This document shows positions 12,701 to 21,300 of a stretch of 64,000 nucleotides of DNA, piece after piece. The position numbers were made by a program, and so were the translations under genes. Origin of the DNA: Rosa chinensis (lineage: Eukaryota; Streptophyta; Magnoliopsida; Rosales; Rosaceae); the NCBI RefSeq assembly GCF_002994745.2, contig NC_037088.1, positions 61,522,397-61,586,396 of the forward strand, given 5' to 3'. The first letter of the stretch is position 1. Every line of letters starts with the position of its first letter. The notes under the pieces are model-generated. The model saw only the letters and a program-made list of their open reading frames with translations, searched no databases and was not told where the DNA came from.

Positions 12701-13604
12701 TTGGTCCACAGATATCCCCTTGGATTCTCTGTAAGAACGGAATGAGTATTTTAGGATCCTTTGCGTAGGACGGTCTCGGTCCTAATTTCCCGAAGGAACA
12801 GGCTTTGCAAAATGAGCGAGGGGCCTTAGAAGCAACCAATGAGGATTTTGGTTGGGCCTGAGCGTCTGTAGCGCTATTAGAAGCAAAATGTGTGACTACA
12901 TCTCCTTCTATGGCATTGTAGCTATTTGGAGGAACAATCATGGCGTTATGCTCATGGTTGGTGTCATCACATGGGACTTGGCCAGCCTTATGGCGCCCCA
13001 AGACGGCTGCAGCACCAGATGCTGCAATTGTTGCGGTCTTGTTAAGTCCAGGAATCAATTCTCGATTCTTGCTTCTTCTCACTCTGAAGAATGGATGTCC
13101 GTGTGAAGTCTTTAGTATACGGAGCATCATATCACGACCAGGGTGCCCTAGTCGGTCATGCCAAAGCCAATATGTGTCAGAATCCAAGAGATCTTCTCTT
13201 ATGACATTATTGGATTCAATTGGTCGAATTGTAGTGACATAAAGTCCACTAGATTGACACATAAGTTTCTCTAAGATGCGCTTTCGTCCGCAATCATTAG
13301 AGGTAATGCAAAGGAACTCTTTTCCGTTCTCAGTATGCGTTTCCGCATGGAATCCGTTGGCTCTTAAATCTTTAAAGCTCAATAAGGTTCGATTTGCCTT
13401 AGGAGCATAGAGAGCTTCAGTGACTTTAATCAAGGTGCCATTTGGCAATAGGAATTGGGCCATTCCATGTCCTTGAACTAAACCTGATGGCCCAGCCATC
13501 GTAGTCATAGTGGAATATGTAGGCAACATCTCCAAGAATAATTGCCTATGTCGTAGAATGGTGTGCGTAGTCGCACTATCAGCGAGACATTGTAGTTCAT
13601 CCAT
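9726..13604 (-). CDS. pol: Copia Pol polyprotein (protease, integrase, RT, RNase H)
   Basis: This is a 1292-residue open frame in copia domain order. The aspartic protease motif LADSATTHT lies at the extreme N-terminus. The integrase zinc region starts with WHDRLGHP and its cysteine pair is CKACSFGK. The integrase core shows catalytic acidic residues in GDICGPI, RLDNAGEF and HTQNGLAEAAIKR. The reverse transcriptase has the YVDD box (YVDDMNIIG). The C-terminal RNase H includes GFADAGYLSDPHKGRS. The histidine and cysteine pairs of the integrase zinc region are separated by roughly 100 residues, much more than usual. The frame starts at ATG two codons after an in-frame TAA and carries no gag, so Pol must be made by splicing, reinitiation or another device. 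No internal stop is seen, so the enzyme set could be functional. Confidence 0.93.
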   Translation of the reverse strand: MDELQCLADSATTHTILRHRQLFLEMLPTYSTMTTMAGPSGLVQGHGMAQFLLPNGTLIKVTEALYAPKANRTLLSFKDLRANGFHAETHTENGKEFLCITSNDCGRKRILEKLMCQSSGLYVTTIRPIESNNVIREDLLDSDTYWLWHDRLGHPGRDMMLRILKTSHGHPFFRVRRSKNRELIPGLNKTATIAASGAAAVLGRHKAGQVPCDDTNHEHNAMIVPPNSYNAIEGDVVTHFASNSATDAQAQPKSSLVASKAPRSFCKACSFGKLGPRPSYAKDPKILIPFLQRIQGDICGPIQPSCGPFKYFMVLVDASTRWSHVALLSTRNAAYAKLLAQIIRLRAHYPDHPIKSIRLDNAGEFTSKTFDDYCMSLGIDVEHPVPHVHTQNGLAEAAIKRLQMIARTLVMHTNLPVSAWGYAILHAATLIRLRPTATQSYSALQLVTGYEPNISHLRIFGCTIYVPITPPQRTKMGPQRRISIYVGYESPTIVRYLEPLTGDLFTARFADCHFDETVFPSLGGDKNTNVQQERQELSWSVPTMSHLDPHTAQSELEVRRIIELQNVADTLPDAFSDIAKVTRSHIPAANVPARIDVPNNGHNATPLTLGDGTIAQHGNNVASMAVGPARKRGRPIGSKDTRPRKRANEAQINPLIIDTQNPSHENVPDYGYVQETSLGDASVSEPIHENIEISVNYTSVHGTWERNSIIIDDVFAYSVAREIIETDDIEPRSVDECQRRADWPKWKDAIQAELDSLTKRKVFGKIVPIPPNTKPVGHKWVFVRKRNEKNEIVRYKARLVAQGFSQRPGIDYEETYSPVMDVITFRYLVSLVVSEKLNMQLMDVVTAYLYGDLDTEIYMNIPDGIQLPKSSGSNPRSAFAIRLKRSLYGLKQSGRMWYNRLSDYLIGKGYVNNELCPCVFIKRTSSGFSIVAVYVDDMNIIGTLKELRETAEHLKSEFEMKDLGKTRFCLGLELEHRRDGILIHQSAYTQKMLRRFNTDKIKPSSTPMVVRSLDPKKDPFRPKDNDEEVLEAEVPYLSAIGALLYLAQCTRPDISFAVNLLARYSSAPTRRHWTGVKDIFRYLSSTIDMGLFYPYRKKMDSDPSSVRNATHSGLRSLSPSQNDISVLEGFADAGYLSDPHKGRSQTGYVFTMGKTAISWRSTKQTLVATSSNHAEIIALHEAVRECIWLRSIVTHVRSNCGLKSTTDEPTSIYEDNAACIEQMKQGYIKGDNTKHISPKFFYNQQQQKLLKIKVNQVRSEDNVADLFTKSLPKSTFEKHVARIGLRKLSELP

Positions 13605-13967
13605 TCCTTAAGAGAAAAGCTCGTAATTAAAAAGGAGTCATAAAGGAAAGAACTCAACTTTTATTAATAAGCCAAACGGAATTACATCATCATTTATTTC
13701 ATCAAAGAAAGCGTAATCCAATAAACTTAGTTAATGCAAAGCAATGGTAGTCGTCTAACTTCTTTCGGTAATTCCAATGCAAAGGTGACCAGGTGAGTAG
13801 AGAGATGTTGGTGGAGCAAAGGCTCGCTTAAGTACCAATTATCTCAAAACCTTCCTAGACATCACAATTACATTGAGTACGCCTACTTTTGAAGAAAGAT
13901 TAATCCCATTGGCATCTACTATAGGATAATGTGGCGATTGCCTACATCTCTTGGAAAATGAAAAGAC
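13605..13967 (-). other. Gag-pol spacer containing stops
   Basis: A 363-nt stretch between the gag stop (TAA at 13970-13968) and the pol ATG. Gag and pol are in the same frame, and the spacer length is a multiple of three. After the gag stop the frame stays open for about 42 codons before another TAA (13841-13839), and a further TAA lies just before the pol ATG. A T-rich run ending TTAAG directly before GAATGGATG could be a splice acceptor. Confidence 0.6.
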
Positions 13968-15077
13968 TTAATCAAAATCGCCAGTTTCTGGGTTTTGATT
14001 TTTGTCGTCTTCCACCCTTAGATCGAGATTGCCATCTTGATCTTCTTGTTCCATGTAATTTGCCTCCCTTGCTTCACGATACATTTTGTACGCGTTTGCA
14101 ACATTCTGGGATGCTTTACATGCCCTTGCCCAATGTCCAGGTAGTCCACATCGGAGACAAGCATCATTATGGTCAGGTTCCCTTGATCGAGGTGCTTTAG
14201 GAGCACTTTGAAAACGGTTGTTTCCATTGGTGGTGTTACCACCATAACCGGAGGCTTGGCCTCGCTCTCTCTTCACACGTTTACCTCCACGGTTCCGTGC
14301 ACGCCTATCTTGGCGGTTTCCTTCCTCTTTAGGGCGAGAATATGGACCTGAACGTCCATAATTATCCCTTCTTTTAGGGTTTCGCTCCTTGCGTCCTCCC
14401 TTGGAGGTGCGACTATAATTAGACTCCGGAATTGACTTGGTTCCCACGGGTCTAGAGTTATAGTTCTTCACAAGTATGTTGTCGTGCTTTTCAGCTACGT
14501 TCATGACACCAATTAGCTCATGAAATCTTGTGATGCGTCTAGCATTGATATCAATTCGATAGTTTTTAGCTATCATTAATGCAGAGACAGGGAAGGTAGA
14601 GAGAGTTTTCTCGATCAACATCGTATCAGTGATTTGATGTCCACAGAATTCCATCATAGACTTGATACGAAGTGCTTCCGAATTGTAGTCAAGAACTGTC
14701 TTGAAATCACAGAAGCGGAGGCTTTGCCATCTCTCTTCTAAGTCGGGAAGCAGGGAATCACGGACGTTGCCAAAACGCTGCTCGAGTTCTACCCATAGCT
14801 TTCTTGGGTCTTCCTCATTGAGGTACTCATTTTGGAGCGCGTCATTCATGTGCCTTGTCATGAGAATGATGGCTTTTGCTTCATTAGCCTCTCTCTTTGC
14901 TCTATTTGCTTCAAAAGCAAGAGCTTGTTGAGGAGTAAGCACGTCCTGACTTGGCTCTTGGATCGTACTCAGGATCCCATCAGCCTTAAGATGCTGGCGC
15001 ATATCACGGATCCACCTGTGGTATCCTGCGCCTGTTGTCCCTAGTGGGTTGAAGCTCAACTTGTTCAGGTTACTCAT
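13968..15077 (-). CDS. gag: Copia Gag with CCHC zinc knuckle
   Basis: A 369-residue capsid/nucleocapsid protein starting at MSNLNKLSFNPLG. An in-frame upstream extension to 15167 exists, but this ATG matches the usual copia gag start. The N-terminal half shows the UBN2/DUF4219-like capsid pattern (YHRWIRDMRQHLKADGI, LWVELEQRFGN, TMLIEKTLSTFP). A basic Arg/Gly/Asn-rich linker follows, then a single zinc knuckle, CLRCGLPGHWARAC, matching CX2CX4HX4C. The C-terminus is acidic. Gag ends in its own stop and is separated from pol. The frame is intact. Confidence 0.9.
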   Translation of the reverse strand: MSNLNKLSFNPLGTTGAGYHRWIRDMRQHLKADGILSTIQEPSQDVLTPQQALAFEANRAKREANEAKAIILMTRHMNDALQNEYLNEEDPRKLWVELEQRFGNVRDSLLPDLEERWQSLRFCDFKTVLDYNSEALRIKSMMEFCGHQITDTMLIEKTLSTFPVSALMIAKNYRIDINARRITRFHELIGVMNVAEKHDNILVKNYNSRPVGTKSIPESNYSRTSKGGRKERNPKRRDNYGRSGPYSRPKEEGNRQDRRARNRGGKRVKRERGQASGYGGNTTNGNNRFQSAPKAPRSREPDHNDACLRCGLPGHWARACKASQNVANAYKMYREAREANYMEQEDQDGNLDLRVEDDKNQNPETGDFD

Positions 15078-15470
15078 CCTGAAGAACAACAAGAAAATAG
15101 GGTTAGTTTCGGAGCGAAAAAGGCTACCACGAAAAACTATAAACTTTCTGAGCGTAATCGCTTTCAAGAAATTAGGGATTTTCTGAGCGTAGTCGCTTCC
15201 AAGAAAATCTTGATTCCAAGAGGGGTTTTGGATTAAATCGAAACAATGATGTATGTGGTCGATTGTTTTCTTCTCAACAAATTCTAAGTTTGGAGGACTC
15301 TACAAGCTCCAAGCTTGGAGTGAGCACGAACCCCCACAGTTCGGCCTTTTTGGTCTCCCCTATGAAGAAGAAAGGGGGGTAGAATAAGGGATGTTGGAAG
15401 TCCCCGTGAAAAGAAGAGAAAAGTAATAAAAACTTCAAAAACGGGAACTTTTAGAAAAGTTTACCTTAAG
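15078..15470 (-). other. Copia leader proximal to gag
   Basis: Untranslated leader between the GC-rich repeats and the gag ATG. An in-frame ATG at 15167 would add 30 hydrophobic/basic residues to Gag and is probably not used. It contains a short repeat (TTTCTGAGCGTAATCGCTT-like, near 15144 and 15180). Confidence 0.5.
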
Positions 15471-15474
15471 AATT

Positions 15475-15960
15475 GACCGGAAAAAGTGTCCGGAAAGTCG
15501 CCGGAAAAGTGTCCGAAAGTCGCCGGAAAAGTGTCCGGAAAGTCGCCGGAAAAGTGTCCGAAAGTCGCCGGAAAAGTGTCCGAAAAGTCGCCGGAAAGTG
15601 TCCGGAAAGTCGCCGGAAAAGTGTCCGGAAAGTCGCCGGAAAAGTCGCCGGAAAGTTGTCGGAAAGTCGCTCGACAGATGTGTCGACAGCTGCTCGGCAG
15701 CAGCTCGGCAGCTGCTGCGCAGGTGCTAGGCAGGCTGCTCGGCAGGTGCTCGGCAGATGGCTCGGCAGGTGCTCGGCAGCTGCTGCGCAGGGCCTCGGCA
15801 GATGCTCGGCAGCTGCTGCGCAGGGGGTAGGCAGGGGGTAGGCAGGGGCTCGGCAGCTGCTGCGCAGGGGGTCTGCAGGGGGTAGGCAGGGGCTGTCGGC
15901 AGCACTTCGGCAGGGGCTCGGCAGCACTTCGGCAGGGGCTCGGCAGCACACTGACAGCGG
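15475..15960. repeat. GC-rich tandem repeats in the copia 5' leader
   Basis: Two adjoining arrays. 15475-15670 repeats CGCCGGAAAAGTGTCCG-type units of about 18-25 bp. 15670-15960 repeats GCTCGGCAG, GCTGCTGCGCAGG and GGGTAGGCAGG units. On the element strand these give long Pro/Cys/Ala/Ser-rich frames in two phases at once, which I treat as a by-product of the repeats. The base composition contrasts sharply with the AT-rich surroundings. Confidence 0.9.
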
Positions 15961-16149
15961 TTCAGAACTTCCGGCAGCCGGTTCGGCAGGTTTCCGGCCG
16001 GTTCTGGGGGTTCTGAAACCGGTTCTGAGCTTCTGGGATCAAGGGCTTTGATATGTGATAGGATTTGGGGGTTTCTTGTAAGGTTGGTAAAATGACCTAG
16101 TTCGGATCAAGAACTTTCACTACTCTAATCGATTTCGATTCTAATTCTA

Positions 16150-16171
16150 GAGCGATTTCGTGCTGATAACG
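16150..16171 (-). other. Candidate copia primer-binding site
   Basis: Directly inside the 5' LTR the element strand reads CGTTATCAGCACGAAATCGC. It shares only the TATCAG core with the initiator-methionine tRNA site common in plant copia elements, so the primer tRNA is uncertain. Confidence 0.4.
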
Positions 16172-16388
16172 TGTTTCAGAGAAACTGAAGAGTGAATTGG
16201 TGAGTCTTCTTCTCATATTGAGGGGGTTTATATAGGGTTACAAAGTAGTGTAAATTTGCCCTACATACATTAGTATATTTGCTACACAATTTCTCTACCT
16301 CTCAATGTGCATTTCATATAAACCACACATTCTCCACTTCTTAAGTGCATACTCCATGATATAGACATTTTACCTATTTACTACAACA
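16172..16388 (-). repeat. Copia 5' LTR (contains the element promoter)
   Basis: 217 bp, apparently identical to 9173-9389. On the element strand a TATA-like CTATATAAA (16235-16227) lies within CCCTATATAAACCCCC, a plausible core promoter. Confidence 0.93.
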
Positions 16389-16393
16389 GAATT

Positions 16394-16700
16394 GTCTTTA
16401 TAAGCAATTTAGATAGATACATCAGTTTTAATTTTAAGTACATGATATAGAATCTTTCTTGCCTCAAATGGATTAGTTCCCCGTTGCCATTTTTCTCAAA
16501 AGATGTACTAAAATTTGGCTTCTGTTTTATAAAGGCATTAAGAAAGCATCTTTTTTGTTCATGTGGTAAAATAATCCTTTGCTTTATGCTATGGGAGTGG
16601 GAAAACGTCAACCAAATTGAAATTCCCCACATTCAAATTAAAGTCATTGCCCATTTCCAGCATTCAATTCGGTTTACTTGCAAGGTGCTTAAGTAAACAT
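16394..16700. repeat. Duplicated block, copy 1 right part
   Basis: Continues the block interrupted by copia. CTTGCCTCAAATGG, GATGTACTAAA and the following motifs align with about 22395-22600 in copy 2, with small indels. No coding content is visible. Confidence 0.75.
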
Positions 16701-16833
16701 TTCAATCAACTTAGTATTGATATATGAGCTTACTATTGGTATATGAGCAGAATCAGCAATCTAGTAAGTTTAGCTGACAGTGGCAGTAAATTGTGGTACT
16801 AGTTGGGTTAGTCCCTCCTTATTTGGAGGAGAG

Positions 16834-17292
16834 TAAAGGCTAGTTTGGAAGTGCTATGACTTTTTAAAAAAAAAAACTGTTGCTGCTGTGTTGTGAGAAT
16901 AATCAGTTGTGAATTAAAACAGTTTCATGTTTGGTAAATAATATTTTTAAAAGTACTGTATGTACATAAAACAACTTCAGAGCGTGTTTTGATCCACAAG
17001 AGCTTCTAAAAGCAACATTTTGTTCAAAATTTTAGATTTTATTGTGTTTGATAAATAAATAAAAAATAGCTTTAATTAAAAGTTATAGGTCACTGACAAC
17101 AAATTTTAGAAGCAGCTTTTAGAAACTCTTGTGGATCAAAACACGCTCTGAAGTTGTTTTATGTACTGACAGTACTTTTAAAAATATTATTTACCAAACA
17201 CGAAACTGTTTTAATTCACAACTGATTATTCTCACAACACAGCAGCAACAGTTTTTTTTTAAAAAGTCACAGCAATCTCAAACTAGCCTTAA
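16834..17292. mobile_element. Tourist-like (PIF/Harbinger) hairpin MITE
   Basis: A 453-bp element (16837-17289) whose two arms are inverted copies for nearly their whole length: AGGCTAGTTTGG... on the left, ...CTCAAACTAGCCT on the right, with GTGTTTTGATCCACAAGAG and its complement inside. A 3-bp TAA target duplication flanks it (16834-16836, 17290-17292). It has no coding capacity, and the RNA would fold into a long imperfect hairpin. Confidence 0.88.
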
Positions 17293-17599
17293 CTCATGTG
17301 GTTGTTTTACGTACTACATGAGGAACACACTTTCTACTATTCCTTTGGTGACCCAATAAATTTAAAAGAAGGCTAGCTATTTGAAATTATGAATAGCTAG
17401 GGTGGTGCAGCAATTGTTGAATGTTGGAGGGAAACATGCATTAATGAGCATGCCAACATTGAGCATGAATCAAGGAGGAAGCTTGACTTTGCTTCCATGC
17501 ATGGTACGTGCATATGTTGAATTGCATGAAGAGCAATGCCTATATAAAGGCATCAGATACAAGAACAAAATTTAGTATATACTACTTGTGAGTTAACTG

Positions 17600-18028
17600 T
17601 TTATCGGTTTAGTAACAGTATCGGCTCGAGCCGAACCGATATTGTGAAAAGACAATGTTGCTCCTGCAGTCCTGCCTGCTGTTTCTTGCCTCGACACTAG
17701 GTGTATTGCTTAGTCCTATCGTGACTTTAATGAGATCTTAACTCTAGTGTGTAGAAGAAAACAGAGAAAAGAGAAAGAAAACACTAAGATGAAAAGATAA
17801 TTCTTCGATAAATTCATAAAGCTTGGCCAAGCCAATACATATAGATGCTAAGGTCTCAAAATGAACTGGACACCTGTCCATTGCAACAAAGGATCCAATG
17901 CACACATGATCCTATGCTTGACAGCTATAGTGACACCTCACACCCATATTCTTTCCTAAACACCTTAAGAAAAGACTAGATAATAATTCAGTAACAAAGT
18001 AACTAAGGATGAGATGGGGATCTCATCA
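17600..18028 (-). repeat. Putative 3' LTR of the decayed chromovirus
   Basis: Downstream (element strand) of the gypsy coding remnant, a purine-rich AGGGCGGTGGGA is followed by TGATGAGATCC at 18028, a plausible LTR start. The far end near 17600 is uncertain, and no second LTR is present to confirm it. A GGTTCGGCTCGAGCCGA palindrome lies near 17620-17640. Confidence 0.35.
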
Positions 18029-18039
18029 TCCCACCGCCC

Positions 18040-20163
18040 TTGCAAGGACCAAACTTAACCCTTGAAATCTGGAAAACGCAACTGCAAATTGTTAACATCT
18101 TCCCAAGTAGCATCTTCTTCAGTACCATTCTTCCACTGTATCAACCACTTAACCACCGAAGCATTCCCTTGTTTAAACATAGCTCTATCCAACACTTTAG
18201 TAAGAGACCAATTCTCTTTGTTAGAGTCAAATTCAGGAGGAAAGTGAGGAGACATGATGACAGACTCACCCAATTTCTTCTTGAGCAAAGAAACATGAAA
18301 AATAGGATGAACTTTTGCAGTGGGAGGTAGCTGCAACTTATACGCCACTTTCCCAATTCTTTCTAAGACTCGGAAAGGTCCAAAAAACTTAGGAGCTAGT
18401 TTGTGTGACTTCCTCTTTTTACTGACTGTTGCCTATAAGGTTGAAGCTTGAGGAACACCCAATCCCCCACATTGAACTCCCTATCTGTGTGATGCTTGTC
18501 ATAATATGCCTTCATCATTTGTTAGGCTTGAACAAAGTTTCGTTTGAGAGATCCCAACAATTCATCTCTATTTTTCAACATCTCATCTACCTGATGCACA
18601 AAGGTGGTGCCTGGACTGTATGAATGCACTTGAGGAGGAGGAACTCCAAACAATGCCTGAAAAGCACTCATCTTAATGGCTGAGTGGTAAGTGGTATTGT
18701 ACCACCACTCAGCCCAAGGAAGCATCTCAGGCCAACTACTCTTCTTTTGCTCACATATCACACTTCTCAAATACTTCTCTAGAACTCGATTCAAGCATTT
18801 AGTCTGACCATCACTTTGTGGGCGGTATGCAGTATTCTGCCCCAATTTTGTACCCTGTAATTCAAAAAAAAACTATACCAAAAAGCACTGAGAAAGACTG
18901 GGTCTCTATCATTGATTATATGTTATGGCATTCCATGCAACTTGAAGATTTCTTTCACAAAAAGCTCAGCTATAGACTTAGCTGTATATGGATGATTGAG
19001 AGCAAGAAAGTGGCCATATTTAGTTAACCTATCTACTACCACTAAAATAGAGGTTGATGGGAGTCCATCTATGAAGTCCACTAAAATAGCAGTCTACACT
19101 CCTTCTGGCATAGGGTTTGGTTGAAGTAGACCGGGAGGTGATAACGACTCATAGTGAACTTGCTGGCAAATAATGCACTCATAAACAAAAGACTTTACTT
19201 CTTTTTTTATGCCCAGCCATAAGAAACTTCTCGAAATTCTCTTATAAGTGCGCAGCCACCCTGAGTGACCGCCTTCCTTACCCCCATGAAATTCTTGCAT
19301 TATTTTCAGTCTCCGTCCATCTTTTGCAGGAACAAAAACCATGCGCCTGTAAAGCAGCTTCCCGTTATCGATTGAGAAATGCTTAGAACAAGCTGCTCCT
19401 TGCTCCAAATTCGCAATAAGTTGCCTTGTCTCCACATCAGACCTGCAAACATCAGCAATCTCTTGCATATAATCCAAGACCGGTATGGAAATTCCCATCA
19501 ATTGCTTAAACTCAACTTGCCTTGAGAGAGCATCAGGGACAGTATTGTGAGTTCCAGACCTAAACAATGTTGTAATCATACCCAAGTAACTTCAATAACC
19601 ACTTTTGCTGGGAGGAGTAATGATATGTTGGTTCAGGAAATACTGAATTGTTCTATGATCTGTGACTATATTGAAATGATGACCAAGAAGGTAAGGTCTC
19701 CAATGTTCCACAGCAAACACAACCGCCAACATTTCCTTGTCATAAACACTAAGTGCCAAGTGTTTAGGAGCCAAAGACTTGCTTAAAAAAGCGATTGGAT
19801 GTCTGTCTTGAGAAAGAACAGCTCCCAAACCTAACCCTGAAGCGCCACACTCAACCACAAAGTCCTTAGAGAAATCAGGTAAAGTGCAGCAAGAACAGGG
19901 GTAGAAGTCATGACCAATTTAAGATCCTCAAAAGCCTTCTCTGCTGCAGGTGTCCACTGAAAATTGTTCTTCTTAAGCATATCAGTCAATGGTTTAGTAA
20001 TCACACCATAACCCTTGGCAAATTTCCTGTAATACCCAGACATTCCTAAAAAACCTCTCAACCCCTTCAAAGTCATGGGTTTTGGCCAATTCCTAATGAC
20101 TTCAATCTTCGCCGGATCTACGGCTACTCCTTGTGCAGAAATTATGTGTCCCAAATATTCTAC
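18040..20163 (-). pseudogene. Truncated, frameshifted Ty3/gypsy chromovirus pol
   Basis: Minus-strand fragments follow gypsy order. The end of the reverse transcriptase and connection domain (20163-19831, VEYLGHIIS... GFLGMSGYYRKFAKGY) comes first. RNase H (19858-19592, [20 protein letters not shown]) follows, then the integrase zinc-binding region (19585-19094, GGHSGW... CIICQQ). The integrase C-terminal half (18845-18522, TAYRPQSDGQT) and a C-terminal chromodomain-like region (18348-18055, KVHPIFHVSLLK... ATWEDVNNL) end it. These lie in different frames separated by stops, and all sequence upstream of the RT tail is missing, so the element is dead. Flanking LTRs are not confidently identified. 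Confidence 0.9.
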
Positions 20164-20535
20164 TAGTAGTCAAAACGAGCAACTCACACATATTTAAATC
20201 TGTGTGCAATACTATTATTTCACACAGATGTCAGTATGAAAAAAGCTGTACCTACAGTGCAAGCAGGAAATGTTTTTCAGTTGTCTTCAAAGAAGGTACT
20301 AATGCTCAACTCACACTGTTTTAGGGGCCGTGTGAACCATTTCCGCGGGTCCCACTATATGTCTTTTCTGTGTGAAAAGAAAAATATCATTTAAAAAAAA
20401 TTGCTGCCAGATAAAAAAAAAAAAAAAAAAAAGGATGATTCACATACAATAGCCAAAATTCCACAACAGCAGAACTTGAAGTTTAGACTTCTAATTGTAG
20501 CATAAACTAACTTATACAAGAAGGATTACATTGGC
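20164..20535. other. Possible DNA-transposon end, A-tract and low-complexity sequence
   Basis: The gypsy remnant stops abruptly at CTACTAGTAG (20159-20168). The next 240 bp carry several CACACAGAT/TCTGTGTG motifs, reminiscent of subterminal repeats of CACTA-type elements. A long A tract (20418-20432) follows. I cannot define element borders. Confidence 0.3.
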
Positions 20536-20539
20536 AGCA

Positions 20540-20775
20540 AGATGAAAGTTTAAACTTTAAACCCTTGATCACCTCCAATTTTATCCTTCCATATTTTGTG
20601 CTGAAGTCCTAATCTGTTGACTATATCTGCTGATCGAGCTTGACGCCACAGAAGGGAAGCCAGTGCACAGTGACCCATTGTATTTGTGGTCAAATAAGGA
20701 TTAGGATTAGAGCAGCCACACGTTCTGGTGGTTCAAAACATACTCAACTGCTACAAGAGAACCAGCTGAATGCCT
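20540..20775 (-). pseudogene. Alpha/beta-hydrolase exon fragment (pseudogene)
   Basis: The minus strand at about 20772-20693 reads HSAGSLVAVEYVLNH, then after a 1-bp deletion PERVAALILI. This is the nucleophile-elbow region of alpha/beta hydrolases. A downstream segment (about 20660-20540) stays partly open (KIWKDKIGGDQGFKV). It is a short frameshifted gene fragment with no partner exons nearby. Confidence 0.6.
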
Positions 20776-20979
20776 GAGATATTAGAGAGATATTGGCTTT
20801 CCGTTAAAGAACAATACTCATAAAGTCCCCTAAAGGAGTTAACAGAATGAAACAAAGAAATTAATAGAATCACATTCATGTAGAACCGGTTCACAATTTG
20901 TCGAAGATAACATGTGAAATCTATATTTTTTTTTTCCCTCCACGTTTGTGGATACGAATAATAACAATGGTAAGTAATA

Positions 20980-21300
20980 CTCTACGGTTAAGTAGCATGG
21001 TATTCCCAAGGTCGCTTATACACACTTTGTGTTGTGCTTATTGTAGGGAAATTATTCATACATTGAAATCTGAGTTCGAATTCGGTACAATTCTGTTCAT
21101 CAATAAACTTCTGGGGAGTGCCAATTCGATTAACTTCCCACGTGTTTTGATCAAATCGGTTTCTTTGAGTCCTTGTTGATTGCTCTCTGCAATGAAGCAG
21201 AGGAGGAAGAAGAAGAAAATCTTCAACTAGAAAGAATAGGAATGCAGGCATCTCAACAACTCCCCCCAAATAGATTTATAAGTTGGGGAGTAAAATACAA
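20980..21300 (-). pseudogene. CDC20 5'-region pseudogene, copy 2
   Basis: Minus-strand similarity to CDC20 exon 1 and its 5' flank. The start codon is ACG instead of ATG (about 21152), and the reading continues as TWEVNRIGTP. Exon 1 runs directly into the tail of exon 2 (TEFELRFQC) with the intron and most of exon 2 missing. No WD40 exons follow. Confidence 0.82.

Larger units (their letters stand above)
9168..16393 (-). mobile_element. Full-length Ty1/copia LTR retrotransposon
   Basis: A complete element on the minus strand. The 217-bp LTRs at 9173-9389 (3' LTR) and 16172-16388 (5' LTR) appear identical by eye and begin TG and end CA. The target-site duplication GAATT is at 9168-9172 and 16389-16393. 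A purine-rich tract (AAGGGGAG on the minus strand) abuts the 3' LTR at 9390-9397. Gag (15077-13968) and pol (13604-9726) are both open. Identical LTRs and intact ORFs imply a recent insertion. It sits inside the first copy of a duplicated block; the second copy near 22360 has no insertion. Confidence 0.95.

Noticed and set aside
15461..15951. Pro/Cys/Ser/Ala-rich proteins on either strand
   Set aside because: They are produced in several phases at once by GC-rich tandem repeats in the copia leader.
17610..17645. GGTTCGGCTCGAGCCGA palindrome as an operator or terminator
   Set aside because: It lies in the putative LTR of a decayed gypsy element and nothing supports a regulatory role.
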